In this document: in pieces, positions 12,601-24,600 of the stretch
Position numbering within the stretch: position 1 is the stretch's first letter
Layout of the letters: each line of letters opens with the position of its first letter
Assembly: GCA_002633005.1 (NCBI GenBank)
Contig: NMRA01000195.1
Coordinates: forward strand, 411,154 to 475,153
DNA from: Phoronis australis
Taxonomy: Eukaryota > Phoronida > Phoronidae
Direction of reading: 5' to 3'
DNA length: 64,000 nt
Notes under the pieces: model-generated
What the model was told of the DNA's origin: nothing
Seen by the model: only the letters and a program-made list of their open reading frames with translations
Databases searched by the model: none
Position numbers and translations under genes: made by a program

Positions 12601-15600
12601 CAAACGTTCCGAACCATGTACATGTAGGAATCTGCACGATGTAGGACTGTTTCTTTATATTTCTATATAGTTCGGCACACTACGAGCTATAATAGAGTAA
12701 CGTGTCCTAAAGTAACTTGCTCCTGGTCAATTTTCCCAGGCAAGTCAGTCTTTGACAGTTGTCTATGACATTTGCCGAGACCGAATGTCTGACTATCTGG
12801 ACCCCGCGTGTGATTATGGGCGTCGCATTCGTTTACATTATTGCACAACAGAGCAGTTCAAGTGTGCAAAGTAAATCCCAGAAAAGTTGATCTTATTGAC
12901 ATGGTCATCGCCGGGGTCAAACTATAGGTTACTCTGAAGAAATCTTTTCAAATAGATTAAGCACAATCTCAAGTGGATACTCCGCTACGCAAATATTACA
13001 ACCAATTTAAAAGTTCGTTTGCCGGACTGTTCCAGTACTAAATGTGATTGATTAACTAATTAATTTTATTGTAAATGCTGCTTTTATCTTGAAAAACTAG
13101 GTTAAAAGTTATGAACATTGTATTAACCTCAATTTGAAAAAGTTTATCATTAGGTATACGGTAAATGCTGTCCTGTAAGATTCTGTTATCTTTAAGATCC
13201 AAAGATCGCCACCATTTTCCACATTAAGGCGACGTATCAGAATCTGGTTATCGCATACGCAATTTAATAACATTTTTACGAAATGCTATTCTTGGAAGAC
13301 ACTATTTTGAGAATTTTCCGTTCTACTTTTGTGAGAAGTCATAAGCAGTGACTCATTTTCTGTGCTGGAATACACTAGTGGTTAACGTTGAGGACTGTCT
13401 CCTATCTTGCGCTTGATAACTTGGAATCCGAAATCGCCGGAAATCGTGAGTTTTTACTCGAAATCTCTAGTTTTTACTCGAGTATGTGGACGAATCTACG
13501 GATCATCACCTGCAAACTGGGACAAGACACGCAACAGCATAAACTCGAGAACAGCAAAATAGGCAGTTTTCTCATGAGCGGCGCACCATAGGGGGACTTT
13601 TTTCAGTGCTGCGCCGCTCATGGTATATAGGCGGTGTACCACAAGGCTATTGCCCCTCCCCACGTTTGTCAGTGCAGCGCCGCCCATGTATCTTGACTAC
13701 CCGTAAGATGGGAAATGTCGTGTATCAGTTTGAGTACAAATATTAGAGCACAGGCCCAGATATTACGGTAATTAGTTTCTTCGCCAATCATTTCCATGCC
13801 GGATGAAGTTTCCTCGGTAAATAGGCTTCCGCGTCAGAAGAAGTTCCTTGAACTAGACTACTCTTTACGGAAAACAGTACATTTAAATAAATGGGTGTTG
13901 TTCATAACTGATTTTAAACTTCACAGTTGTCTAATTTTGCAGTGGTACTTTTCTTGCATTTCGAGCAGGGTGATCTTAATCAGAGCTATGTGACTTAGCT
14001 CGGCATTGTTCATTACGGATTCATATTATATTTCAACTTATTACTAATTTGATGCAAAATCAAATCACTTCGATAAGTGATACTGGCAAATACTGGCTTA
14101 CATAAATGAAAATTCTTCACTTATCGTCAGATGAAAGGAAACGATATGCATGCACACGAGTGGCCAGGAAACTTATTTACCAGGGAAACCCATGGCATCG
14201 ACAAGCAAAGCACGTTTACTGAAAAGCGTCTTAGGAAATATTCCTGATTAACTATTACCCTCTCATCTATGTTGCCGGCCTCCTTGTCTTCGGGGCGGAT
14301 AACGGTGCCTCGGCTGCTCAGCTTATCCCATGGCTATAAACCCCCAATATCAAATAATCACCACTGTTCGGCAAACAACACGAGACGCGCACACATCGAC
14401 ATATTAATTTAAATGGCGTAACCTTATTATTATGCGTTTGTCAGTAATTAACGCGTTAATTATGTAAAAGAATGTGATTATTCTCAGGGCACACATGTCC
14501 AAACAATTGGCTGCGCCACAGCGTATTCTCACCCTTAGCAGCACAAGGCCAAAACTAAGAGTTTAGTGCTCTTTCAGTCTGGGTAGACCAGGTTTTCAAC
14601 GACGCTATACTTTCATTTATACAGTCGAGATAATATTGTGAATCCTTATGAAACATACATTTCATCTTTAGCCGGTAAAAACCCAGCTTAAGTTATGTCA
14701 CATTGATAAAATTTATTTTGTTTGAAGATTGAGTATCCATTAAAGGATAACGCACGCCAAAGAAGAGCGCTTTTTTGTTTGTTTATTAACCACACAAGGC
14801 TGACATCCCACGACCATATTTTTGGGTAGCGCATCATTAACCTGTAAATGGCATCCTGTGTTTCATCAAATTCAAACAAATACAAATTGTCGTGTACCCA
14901 TTTTCAAAAGCCTTATTAAAATGCGCAAATTTCACCACGTCTTTCTTGATGACGGCTGTACAACATAAACACGAAGTTAAGATTTTTCACCGTTTACTTT
15001 TATTGGAAATTCGACGAACTTTCCACTGTTCCGTCACATGGTTTTTCTATAAGTTCAATAAACTGAAATGTAGTGTCATCATTCCGTAAATGCGCTTCGA
15101 AGTGTTCCATAAATTTTCTTACGTATCACACGGAAAAACAGACAAATGTGGGAGTTAGGGTCACTCCGTTATCGTCTGCTGTCGGAGGTGTAATAGATGG
15201 TTTTTACTTCGAAAACATGATGTACACCATGTGTGTCTGATACTAGCACTAGTGAATGGTATGAGATAAACGCAAACATTCTCTAAAAATAGGCTGCTGG
15301 ATGGGCTGTAGCTTACTTGACAGGAACATTTGCATTTTAAAACGTGTTCGGAGAACTGGCTATAAAAAAATCAAACGGGTTGTGATTTTATTCAGTGATT
15401 CTGAGAAAGGTATTCGTTTTGCTCGTCATCGGTTTGCACAGGGTACGTGTTTCACGACACGCTGCTTTGCGCACGAAAGGAAACCCAATCTGGGTTTTAG
15501 GAACTTGGTCTTGTTTGTTCAACACATTAATTTTACTTTGCATTGTGAGTCGTCTTTTTCACGGTATTAGTTGTCTCAACTGTTACGTCTGAGTGGCAAT

Positions 15601-18600
15601 ATTTTCGGAGCAATACGGAAAATCTTATCTTATACAAATACACCCTTGTCGCAAAATCTGATGATGTAAAGAACGTTGATAGTTCAAAAGAATTTAACTT
15701 CTCGAGAACCTGAAATGATGATTGACAAGACAACGAAGGACACCTGTGCAAAGTTTTTATAGCTGTGTAATTACGTTGTCGCATATAAAATACGTTCACT
15801 CTTAAAATACAATTTTATGTAGTGAAACTGTTTTCGTTACTATGGTCAAAGAACATATAACTAAAAACGACGAGTATAAATCAAATTATCATAGGAAGAC
15901 TGATTTCTCTCAACCGAGCAAAAGGTCTTCTTCGTACAAGGTAGATTTATATCCCGGCGGGGGATTTCCGAAAGAAATATTATGCAGGGACATACCACCA
16001 GCTTGGTCGGTATTGCGCCCACAACTTGTCGCCTTGTGTGCATAAATTGGCTTTGATGTGATAGACAAAGGTGGACTTGATATTACTTAGAGTATCATTT
16101 TTAGTATTCACTTTGTATTTTTTACGGACTAACCGTAATCCCCTGTTACCAAAGTACCACGTTCATTTCGAACTTAGGAGGCAGTACAGATTATTTGGAA
16201 AATGTCCCTTAAGACTACTCCGTTTATGACATCCATCGAAACTCCTACGTAAGACATCCCGCGAGACTCCTGTGTACAGCCCCTAGCAAGTCCCTCCAGA
16301 CTATGCTGAGTTACAGTACCTTGCCACAAAGGACATTATTTTTGTTCTCCTGAACGTCCCAGTACGTCTCTGGAAGAACTAGGCTTGTTTAGAGACGCGA
16401 AGGCACTGTAGGCGTTAATGCCAGTAGAGTATGAAGCGCCAAAGGGTTCCTAAACGAGTACCTTTCTGCGCTTTGAAATGTGCTTAATGAACAGGTAATC
16501 ATAATTAATCAACGCGTAGTTTTAGTTCCTAAACGAATAAAAGCAGAACTATGATCTAAAATATGCGTTGATTAAGCAAAACTACGCGTTGATTAAGCAA
16601 AATTACGCGTTGATTAGCCCATTTCAACGCTCTGATCGGGAACTCGTCCTTAAGAACCCCTGGGCGCGTCATAGGATAGGTCTGATAACTCTGTCTGTAT
16701 CATGTACCTGACAAATCACACAGGTTTTTACCTTGTAAACATTACCTGGCATATGTATGCATGTGTCTGTGACAATTCACCTGAGGTAACATGTCAAATA
16801 GACCCTTCGGTTAAGAACAAAACCAAACCAGCACAGCCTGTGATCCGGCAAGGAAATCCCATGTGACTGACGTCATACCAGACCCAGTGTCAAATCGTTC
16901 CAACGTAGACAACACCTCAAGATATGGCATATAATTATTATGCCAGGTATGTTGAAGGAGTCAGGTAACATCATCAAGATAAGTACGTGTTCATGACCTT
17001 CACTCAGCATTTCAGTCTGGATATACTGTTGCCGGAACTCTTGGCCTGACTGCAACCGTGTATGTTGTTATATAAACAACGATGTGTTCTTGTCATCACT
17101 GTTTTACAGTAGCATACTGAAGGGGAGGCCGACGGTGCGACTGCAACGGGCATCCACATACAGTGGAGCTGGATCTAAACACTAAGGAGAAACTTTTTGA
17201 AATTTAGACTGATTTTTAGTTATTAAAGTTTCTTTTGAGTTTCAGCTTTTTTACTTTTCTTAGTACTAGGGTCCACTCATTTTAGTAGAGAGACGGGCAC
17301 GTAATAAAAAATCGCCCCGGGCATCACTAAGCCTCTGCACGCTACCGAGACAAAGTCTCGTCAATTTTTGTTAATGAAAATCCCAGCATTTTTACTGCCA
17401 TATCACTACCTTTTAAAGTAAGTGTTTCAAAAACTTTCGTTGCTGCTTCTTTACAAGTAAGGGAAACCGTACCTTGAATGACCGATCAAAATATATTGCT
17501 TTCAAAGTGACAAAAACATATACTCGTCACAACAGTACAGGCAGTGTCGGTGACTTCGCTGTCTGTGTTCGCTTATGGGCCTCGAGTGTCACTCGCGAGA
17601 AGGATTACCAAATACGACGATGGACAAATTTACTGTGTTGTTAAATCAAAACAAACACGACCCTACCTCTCGTCCTTGACTACAGGCCGCGCAGCCAACT
17701 TAAATCCGCATATATCATAAGTGCCGTTTACATTACAAAAGTTGACACGGATCAGCTGACAAGGAACAAGTTGTTCCAGCGCAAGTATGGTGTGTAAACG
17801 GGAATGAACTGGAGCAAACTGACACCGCGGTGACAACTTTTGCCACCCGTTTGTGAGGCAGAGCGATTTGCGCTAGAACATCTTGCTCCGTGTCAATTAT
17901 GTTTTTAAACGCGTAGGCCTAACAAGGGCAAGACGGAAAGGATCATCTCTACTGCGCTTGTTTATTGCCGACCTCAATACGGGTTCTATGTCTCTTCAAC
18001 TCCCGTGATTTGTAAACCTGCGCATGTGTGATACACTCTCCAGCCTACAATTTCCGTCTTGCCGCAGTTAGTGAGTTGTGTGTGTGTGTGTGTGTGTGTA
18101 AACGGACGTTTGACACCGATCAATTTGCTCTGTGTCAGTTGCGCCGGGCCAAAAGTTGATGTCTAAAGGGGCCTATAGTACTGTATAGACTGGCACTCGA
18201 GATATTGATATATTAGTTACACTCAAAATTTGTTCTCACCAAGTGTTTCATGTAGTTCGCAATTAAAATTGCGAACTACATATGGATGACTGACGAATTA
18301 ACCACCCACAGGAATCCAATTATCTTAGTTGTCTTGTTTTTGTTGTAGTTGCGTTGCAGCTGATGCCAAATATGTAGGCTGACTATTTGTTTGTATTGAT
18401 TTATCACCCAGGAAACCTCTCCATCAAAACTGCAAAGAATGCTTTGCCGACCTCGGAAAGCATAATTGAGTAGGCGTGTGCTCCTCGCCCAAGATTTTTG
18501 ACGAAAATCACAAGGTTTCTGAAACGTCTTGCGTAATGTAATAAAATGAATGGAACATAATTTTTGACTTATTCATATGTTCACAAAGCTTGTCGTTGAC

Positions 18601-21600
18601 CGTTGTGTGTATGTACGTGTCTAATTGAAAAACATCCAATATCTGCATATTTTCTAAATTTTGGACTACGTTTCCGCAGAGTTGAACTTCAAAGTCCTAT
18701 AAGATGACAATTGACAAACGCTTTGTTTTTATGTGACTCCAGGAGACATAACAATACATGTATACACGTATATAGCGTTGCAGACTTTAGAGACCGCTTG
18801 CTAGTTCTTGTTATCGATAAGATAATTTCCTTAATACTGTTGAGCAAAAATTACTTTCAAATATCGGAAAATAAATACACACTTTGCAACTAATTATTTA
18901 GTAGCTGAATAGTTTCGGATTTAAATGTGTCTTAAAGCGTCCATTAGTCGACTTTAAGTTGAGCCAAATGAATCCCTAAACAAACATATATAGAGTTTGG
19001 AATTGTCACTGTTTTTGTTCTGGGTTTCTCGTTGGTTCAATACCATATTTAAATAGGAATGTTTATCCCCAAGTAGCCTTCGGGGGGATTATTGCATCGC
19101 TAACAAAAACATCGCATCATGTGAGAATTTTTGAATTCTCAGTCGACGCTCAGGACCAAAGTATAGGTTTTATGTAGACGGCTAAAATGACAGGGTGTCG
19201 CAAAACTGCGATTAGTTTACAATTGCCTTCCCTCTTGAGCAGTGATCTCTAGTCGTCATTCAAAAACTTACCAATCACTTTAGTCATTGTCATTTTGATC
19301 ACCTAGGCTAGTAAGCTCAGGAATATATTCGTGAAACACTCGCCTTTCACTTGCGTGATTTGCAAGATCTGGAGACAAACTAGTTTTCACACAAGACACT
19401 TAATCTACAATAGGTTTTTTTTTCTCACTGGTCGCCAAAAACAGACAACATAAAAATGAAGGTTGAAATGCAAATTAACCGCCTGCCTGTATACGACATG
19501 TTACCACCAGTTTTACTACCTTGTTCGGTCACCTAAAATTAGGCAGAAATTACGGGACATAAAGCAAGAAAGCAGTTTACATTTTGAAGTTTACAAATGA
19601 ACAGTTTGCTCCGAATAAACGAACACAATGATTCGGCATATTTCATCATTTTTACTAGTCCGGAATAGTACACCCACACGTACAAGGGTGTGTGTGTGTG
19701 TGCGTGCGTGCGTGCATATGTGTGTGGGAGGGTATCGCGTTTTTCCCGGAACACACGACATTTTTCACAATTGATGACCATTATTTCATTTCTCTTATAC
19801 TTTCGAAACAGTGATCGGCAGAGCATGATGGTGCAACTGTTGACCAAGAGAGTTTTCAACGGCTTGAGAAGTGGATCATTAGTTAGCCTGCACTCACGTT
19901 CTCACAGCGGTCAGGCCACAAATTAGTTACATGCATCTTTCACTTTTGATGCAGGTAACCGGTAACGTCAACAACTTCTCAACCTCCGCGTATACTCCGT
20001 TGGTCTTTTTTTAAGTGATATATATTTATTGAAGGATACACAGAACATACAAAGAAACAATAACAAACCCAGAAACCGCGAAGCATTATATCTGGGTTGT
20101 AAACAATTCATAAATGAAACTTATATACATAGAGGTATATACAATTAAGTAGTATTCATATCTTACGAACCGCGACTAATGGTGAAAAAATCAACACAAA
20201 GATTTCCTCGTATGACCTCTCCGGCTACAAAATAAAAGCAGTCATTGAACACCATGGAAGAAAGACGACGGGTGGTCATTATACATGCTGTGTTAAATCG
20301 TCAGCATGGGAATGGATAAATTTTGACGACTCTACAGTCACAAGTACATCCAAGCCTCCCCAGGATGCCTACATTGCAATATATGAATTATAAACCAACA
20401 AAGGAAATCAACATAAAAAATATGGCGCAATTTCAACATCAACGTCGCATATCACATCTGACGCAGCCAAGTCAAGTTATTTTTTGAAATTCATACTGGT
20501 ACGGGAATTGGGGATAGTTAGGCCTATAAAAGATCTTTAACCCAGCCGCAGAGCGTCTAAAGCCGCGCACCGTACCAGTGACTGCTGGCAACTCATCGGG
20601 ACTCAACTTTAACATCTTTCGCCGCAGAGATAACAACTCTTGGGCTGTCTCCGGTGAGTCCATTCTTTGTTGAATGATGTTTAGATAAATTNNNNNNNNN
20701 NNNNNNNNNNNNNNNNNNNNNNNNNNNNNNNNNNNNNNNNNNNNNNNNNNNNTGAGTCTCTCAGGGATTCGATGAGGGGACATTTGAAGAAAATATGAGG
20801 ATAAGATTGATGGTCACCACATTTACAGTTTGGAGAGACATTACTAAAGTTGTGCCTGAACTTGTCAGAGTTGAGGAAAAGGCCACATCTTGATCTGTAC
20901 AATCCTATTTCGTTATCGCGGGTAAGGGAGAATTGAGTCAAGGGTGTTGAGTTATCAAAATTATGAAAAACAGTTCTAAAACTATTTTTTATACACGTAA
21001 AAGAGTTGCTTTCCTTAAGAGAGACTGGAAGAGAATTCCAGTTGTTCCTCCGTTGGTCTTCGTAGCAAATGCGCAGCACAGACGCAAATCTTATCTTTCT
21101 ATTACACTGCTCAAATTATACTTAGAATGATTCATTATGTACAGACGAATTACAAAATAACGAACAAATAAGTAATAGAAGTGCGAAAGTAACGACACCT
21201 ATTAGGCTAGTCAACTTACGTGACAATGGCATTGAATCTCCAATGACTTCCACATTAATTATCAAACACTTAAAAATTATTCGAAAGTCATTTGTGTCTG
21301 TATATAAATGTTTAGTCTATACGTTCTACTGTTACATTACAATGGAAGCACTAGACTAGCCAAGAGAATTCATTATAAACAGAGAATGTTGGGCTGCATT
21401 TGTTTTTATATGTTTACAATACAAGAACATTTAGCATTGGAGGGACGGTAGCTTTTTCCCGGCGTAAGTTTTCTATCTGTCAACTATTTCATAAAAATCA
21501 AATCCATTTGATAACACGTGCTCAGGAACAGCCGTAAACACCCGCTTGTTTGCCGCTGCTTAAGCCTACTAAAAGTGAACCGCCATTCTGATGCTGATAG

Positions 21601-24600
21601 TCTGTTACAATAGGACGTTTTCCCAAACTCCACCGTCTATGCAATGTCTTCAGGGCTACTAGTGTAACACCAGGGGTGGCGCTGTGACTTGTGAGTGACC
21701 TGTTCACAAAGTAGAATATTGACATCTTCCTCCACCGGAAATCCTATCATGTATACGAATGCTTCACCCCTGCCCCTGTGGATGTTGGATTTTAAAAAGT
21801 CTTATGAACACCATACTTCTGTATAACATTTTCTGTTCATGATAGTATTAGTCTGCTCCAGCAAATGAAAATGGAACACGTAAGGTCTGACATGCTTGTT
21901 TTAAGTGCCATTGTTCTATTTGCCTGCTCATCCTGTTTGACGTGAATTGAAAAAATACAGGGTCACCAACTGAAATATCTTTTACTAGTTTAGCAGCTCA
22001 AATAGCGTTCTCAAAAACACGACAACTTCATTATTTCAATTTGTTTACTATGGCATTGATCAGAAATTCACGCCTGCCTTCAAAGCTCCACGTTGGCCAT
22101 TAGGTGGAGCCGCTGAAATCTTCTACATGTTCCACATATCACGTTCCAGCAACTTTGCCATTTTCAAATCAGCTGAAAAAATTCCATGTTTTCTTTTCAT
22201 CCTTATGGTGAGCGCCTAAATTGTGAAACTTGAAGTCATGAGCTTTCACAACAAAAGCTCGAAAGTCAACATTTTTTAATTAACTAATCATTTAGTTGTA
22301 AATGCAAGTAAAATTCAAATGTTTAGTAAATTAATCACGTCGAAAATCAATGAATGCTTGGGAAAATCTTATCAAACTGCCGAATTTCCTGAAGGAAAAA
22401 GATTATGGGACAGTAACTGTTTAAAAAACAAGTGTTCACAATGAATTGACAAATTTTCCCAAAGACTGATTGATAATGTGCTAGATTTATTGCAACCTGT
22501 TATTTATAGCATGGCATAAAAATTCACCTCGGCTTCTGTTGCTCTCTATCAGAGCTAGACGGGTTCAGAATGTTAAGTGGGGGTTAATGGCTTTATTTCA
22601 GAACACACATACTTCCCTCTGATCGCTGTATAATTGACCACCTATTGGCACTGTTGGGCTGGGCTTTCACGATGTGTCAATGGAAATCAATATAACAAGT
22701 TCTACCATTGGCCAGCACCATCTGCCTCCACCACCTGCCAACATCATCACCAGCACTACTACAACCATGACCACTATGAAAACAAGCACCACTTTCATCA
22801 CAGCTGCGACCAGCTTCTCTACCGTCACCAGCATTGCCAGTACAATCGCTTGACCAACTTCGCTACATACCCTACCACCGAAACCACTGTGACACAGGAT
22901 CCTATTACCACGGTCATCATCATCATCAGCACTACAACCACTATCTCTAGCACCATCACCATAGACATTAATCTCACCTTCACCGCAATCACCAGCAACG
23001 TGACCACTATTGCATGTTTGAAAAACTCGAGAGGCAAAATTGTGTATAAAATTTACATCCTATAACAGTTTCTGATGCTCAACTTTTGTTTCAGATAAGT
23101 GCACGCTCGATGGTATAACCTACAAACGTGGAACAAAAGTGAAAAATAATTGTAATTACTGGTAAGTCTCGAACTTTTAGTACAATGTACATGTAGTCGA
23201 AGTATCGTAAATGTTCTTCGTGAACTCGTAACCATGGCTAACACTCGATCTAAGATGTCATTTGAATGGGTTGTTTCAGCACGTGTGAAGAGGCTATCCG
23301 CGGTCGCGAACTCAACTGGAGGTGCACAAATAATGCTTGTCTTATCCGTCCAGATTTGATGCAGAAAGTGAATGAAAACAGGAAAACACTGGGGTATGTT
23401 GACACTACGTGCACGAATTCGTCATTATGTTTGAAAACGAGATGTTGTGTCCAAACTACTGTGGTTCCTACGGTGGATGTAAAAGAACGGCACTGCAATT
23501 TTTTTTCTCCATTGCTAACTCTATCGATAGACTTTATCTCTATCGATAGACTTACTAACTCTATTGATAAACTTAGTAAGTCTATCGACAGACTTAGTGT
23601 CTCTATCGATGGACTTACTAACTCTATCGATAGACTTACTAACTCTATCGATAGAGATAATAAGTCTATCGATAGAGATAATAAGTCTATCGATAGAGAT
23701 AGTAAGTCTATCGATAGAGATACTAGGTCTATCGACAGAGACAGTAAGTCTATCGATAGAGATAGTAAGTCTATCGATAGAGTTAATAAGTCTATCGATA
23801 GAGTTAGCAACGGAGAAAATAGTTGCTGTGCCGTCCTTTCGCAGCCATCGTAGGTTCATCATGCTTGGAACACGCGAGCGTTGACGTTTGCGTTGTTACA
23901 GTTGTTAAAACGAGGCATTGTGTCCTAAACAACAATGCACAACAATCATTTTTGCAGCGCCACCAAAGTGTGCAGGCAGTGAATAGAGATGATCCATTAC
24001 ATACGCAGTATTAGAAATCTTACCACGCTTACAGTGTACATATCAACTCAGCCTCAATCAAATCATAACCGTATTCTGAAACCATCAAAATGTACTGAAG
24101 TGTTCTAACCTCTTATATTCATCTATTTCTGGCTAAGCAATTACTACATGCCGTATTTCACTAAGAAACAAAAAAAGCTTTGAAATGCGCGTCATCATAC
24201 ACGGAGCATAACACTTCGTACGTGTTGGTTCCAGGTAACAAACTTTCCTTGCACCTGATGGCAGTTTAAACGGTCTTTATGATGTTTACCTGTTCAACTT
24301 AACCTGATTTACAGTCCATCGTCGCGGTCAGAGAGTAGGACACATTTACTGAATGATTCATAGGTCAACAACTGAGACAACAAGCACGAGTTATTAGTTG
24401 TTTTAAACATATTGTTTTTAACTGTTTATATAATTTCGAGACTATACAAGTACAATTCTATACATTCATTCTACAAAGCGAAAATACTATGTGTAGACTG
24501 AGGTAACAATATCTTTAATAACGGATTGTAGTAAAAGCGTACATACACCTGTACACAAGAAATGGAGACTGCAATATTTACGAAATCTACACCAAGAAAC

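Larger units (their letters stand above)
6629..23094 (+). other. TINAGL intron 1 (16.5 kb)
   Basis: No exon of TINAGL is missing here, because the protein reads straight from exon 1 to exon 2 in phase. The intron is filled with A+T-rich DNA, small DNA transposons (9246-9538, 12438-12600, 13573-13689), simple repeats and a LINE fragment (20008-21047). The stretches 6629-9245, 9539-12437 and 13690-20000 show nothing recognisable beyond these. A short shared segment containing TCAGTCGCGTGATTTTGCG at 11826 recurs at 26423 and marks another dispersed repeat. Confidence 0.7.

Noticed and set aside
22634-23065. 143-codon His/Thr-rich frame
   Set aside because: Cryptic ACC/ATC repeat. Several frames give low-complexity peptides and no splice sites connect it to TINAGL.
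23521-23812. CRISPR-like regular repeat array
   Set aside because: The spacers are themselves repeats, the unit is 21 bp with no unique spacer, and the host is a eukaryote with introns.
23250-23884. Large SIDR/LSID-repeat proteins on both strands
   Set aside because: Frames exist only because the repeat unit is a multiple of 3 without stops. The true TINAGL exon ends at 23393 by phase.
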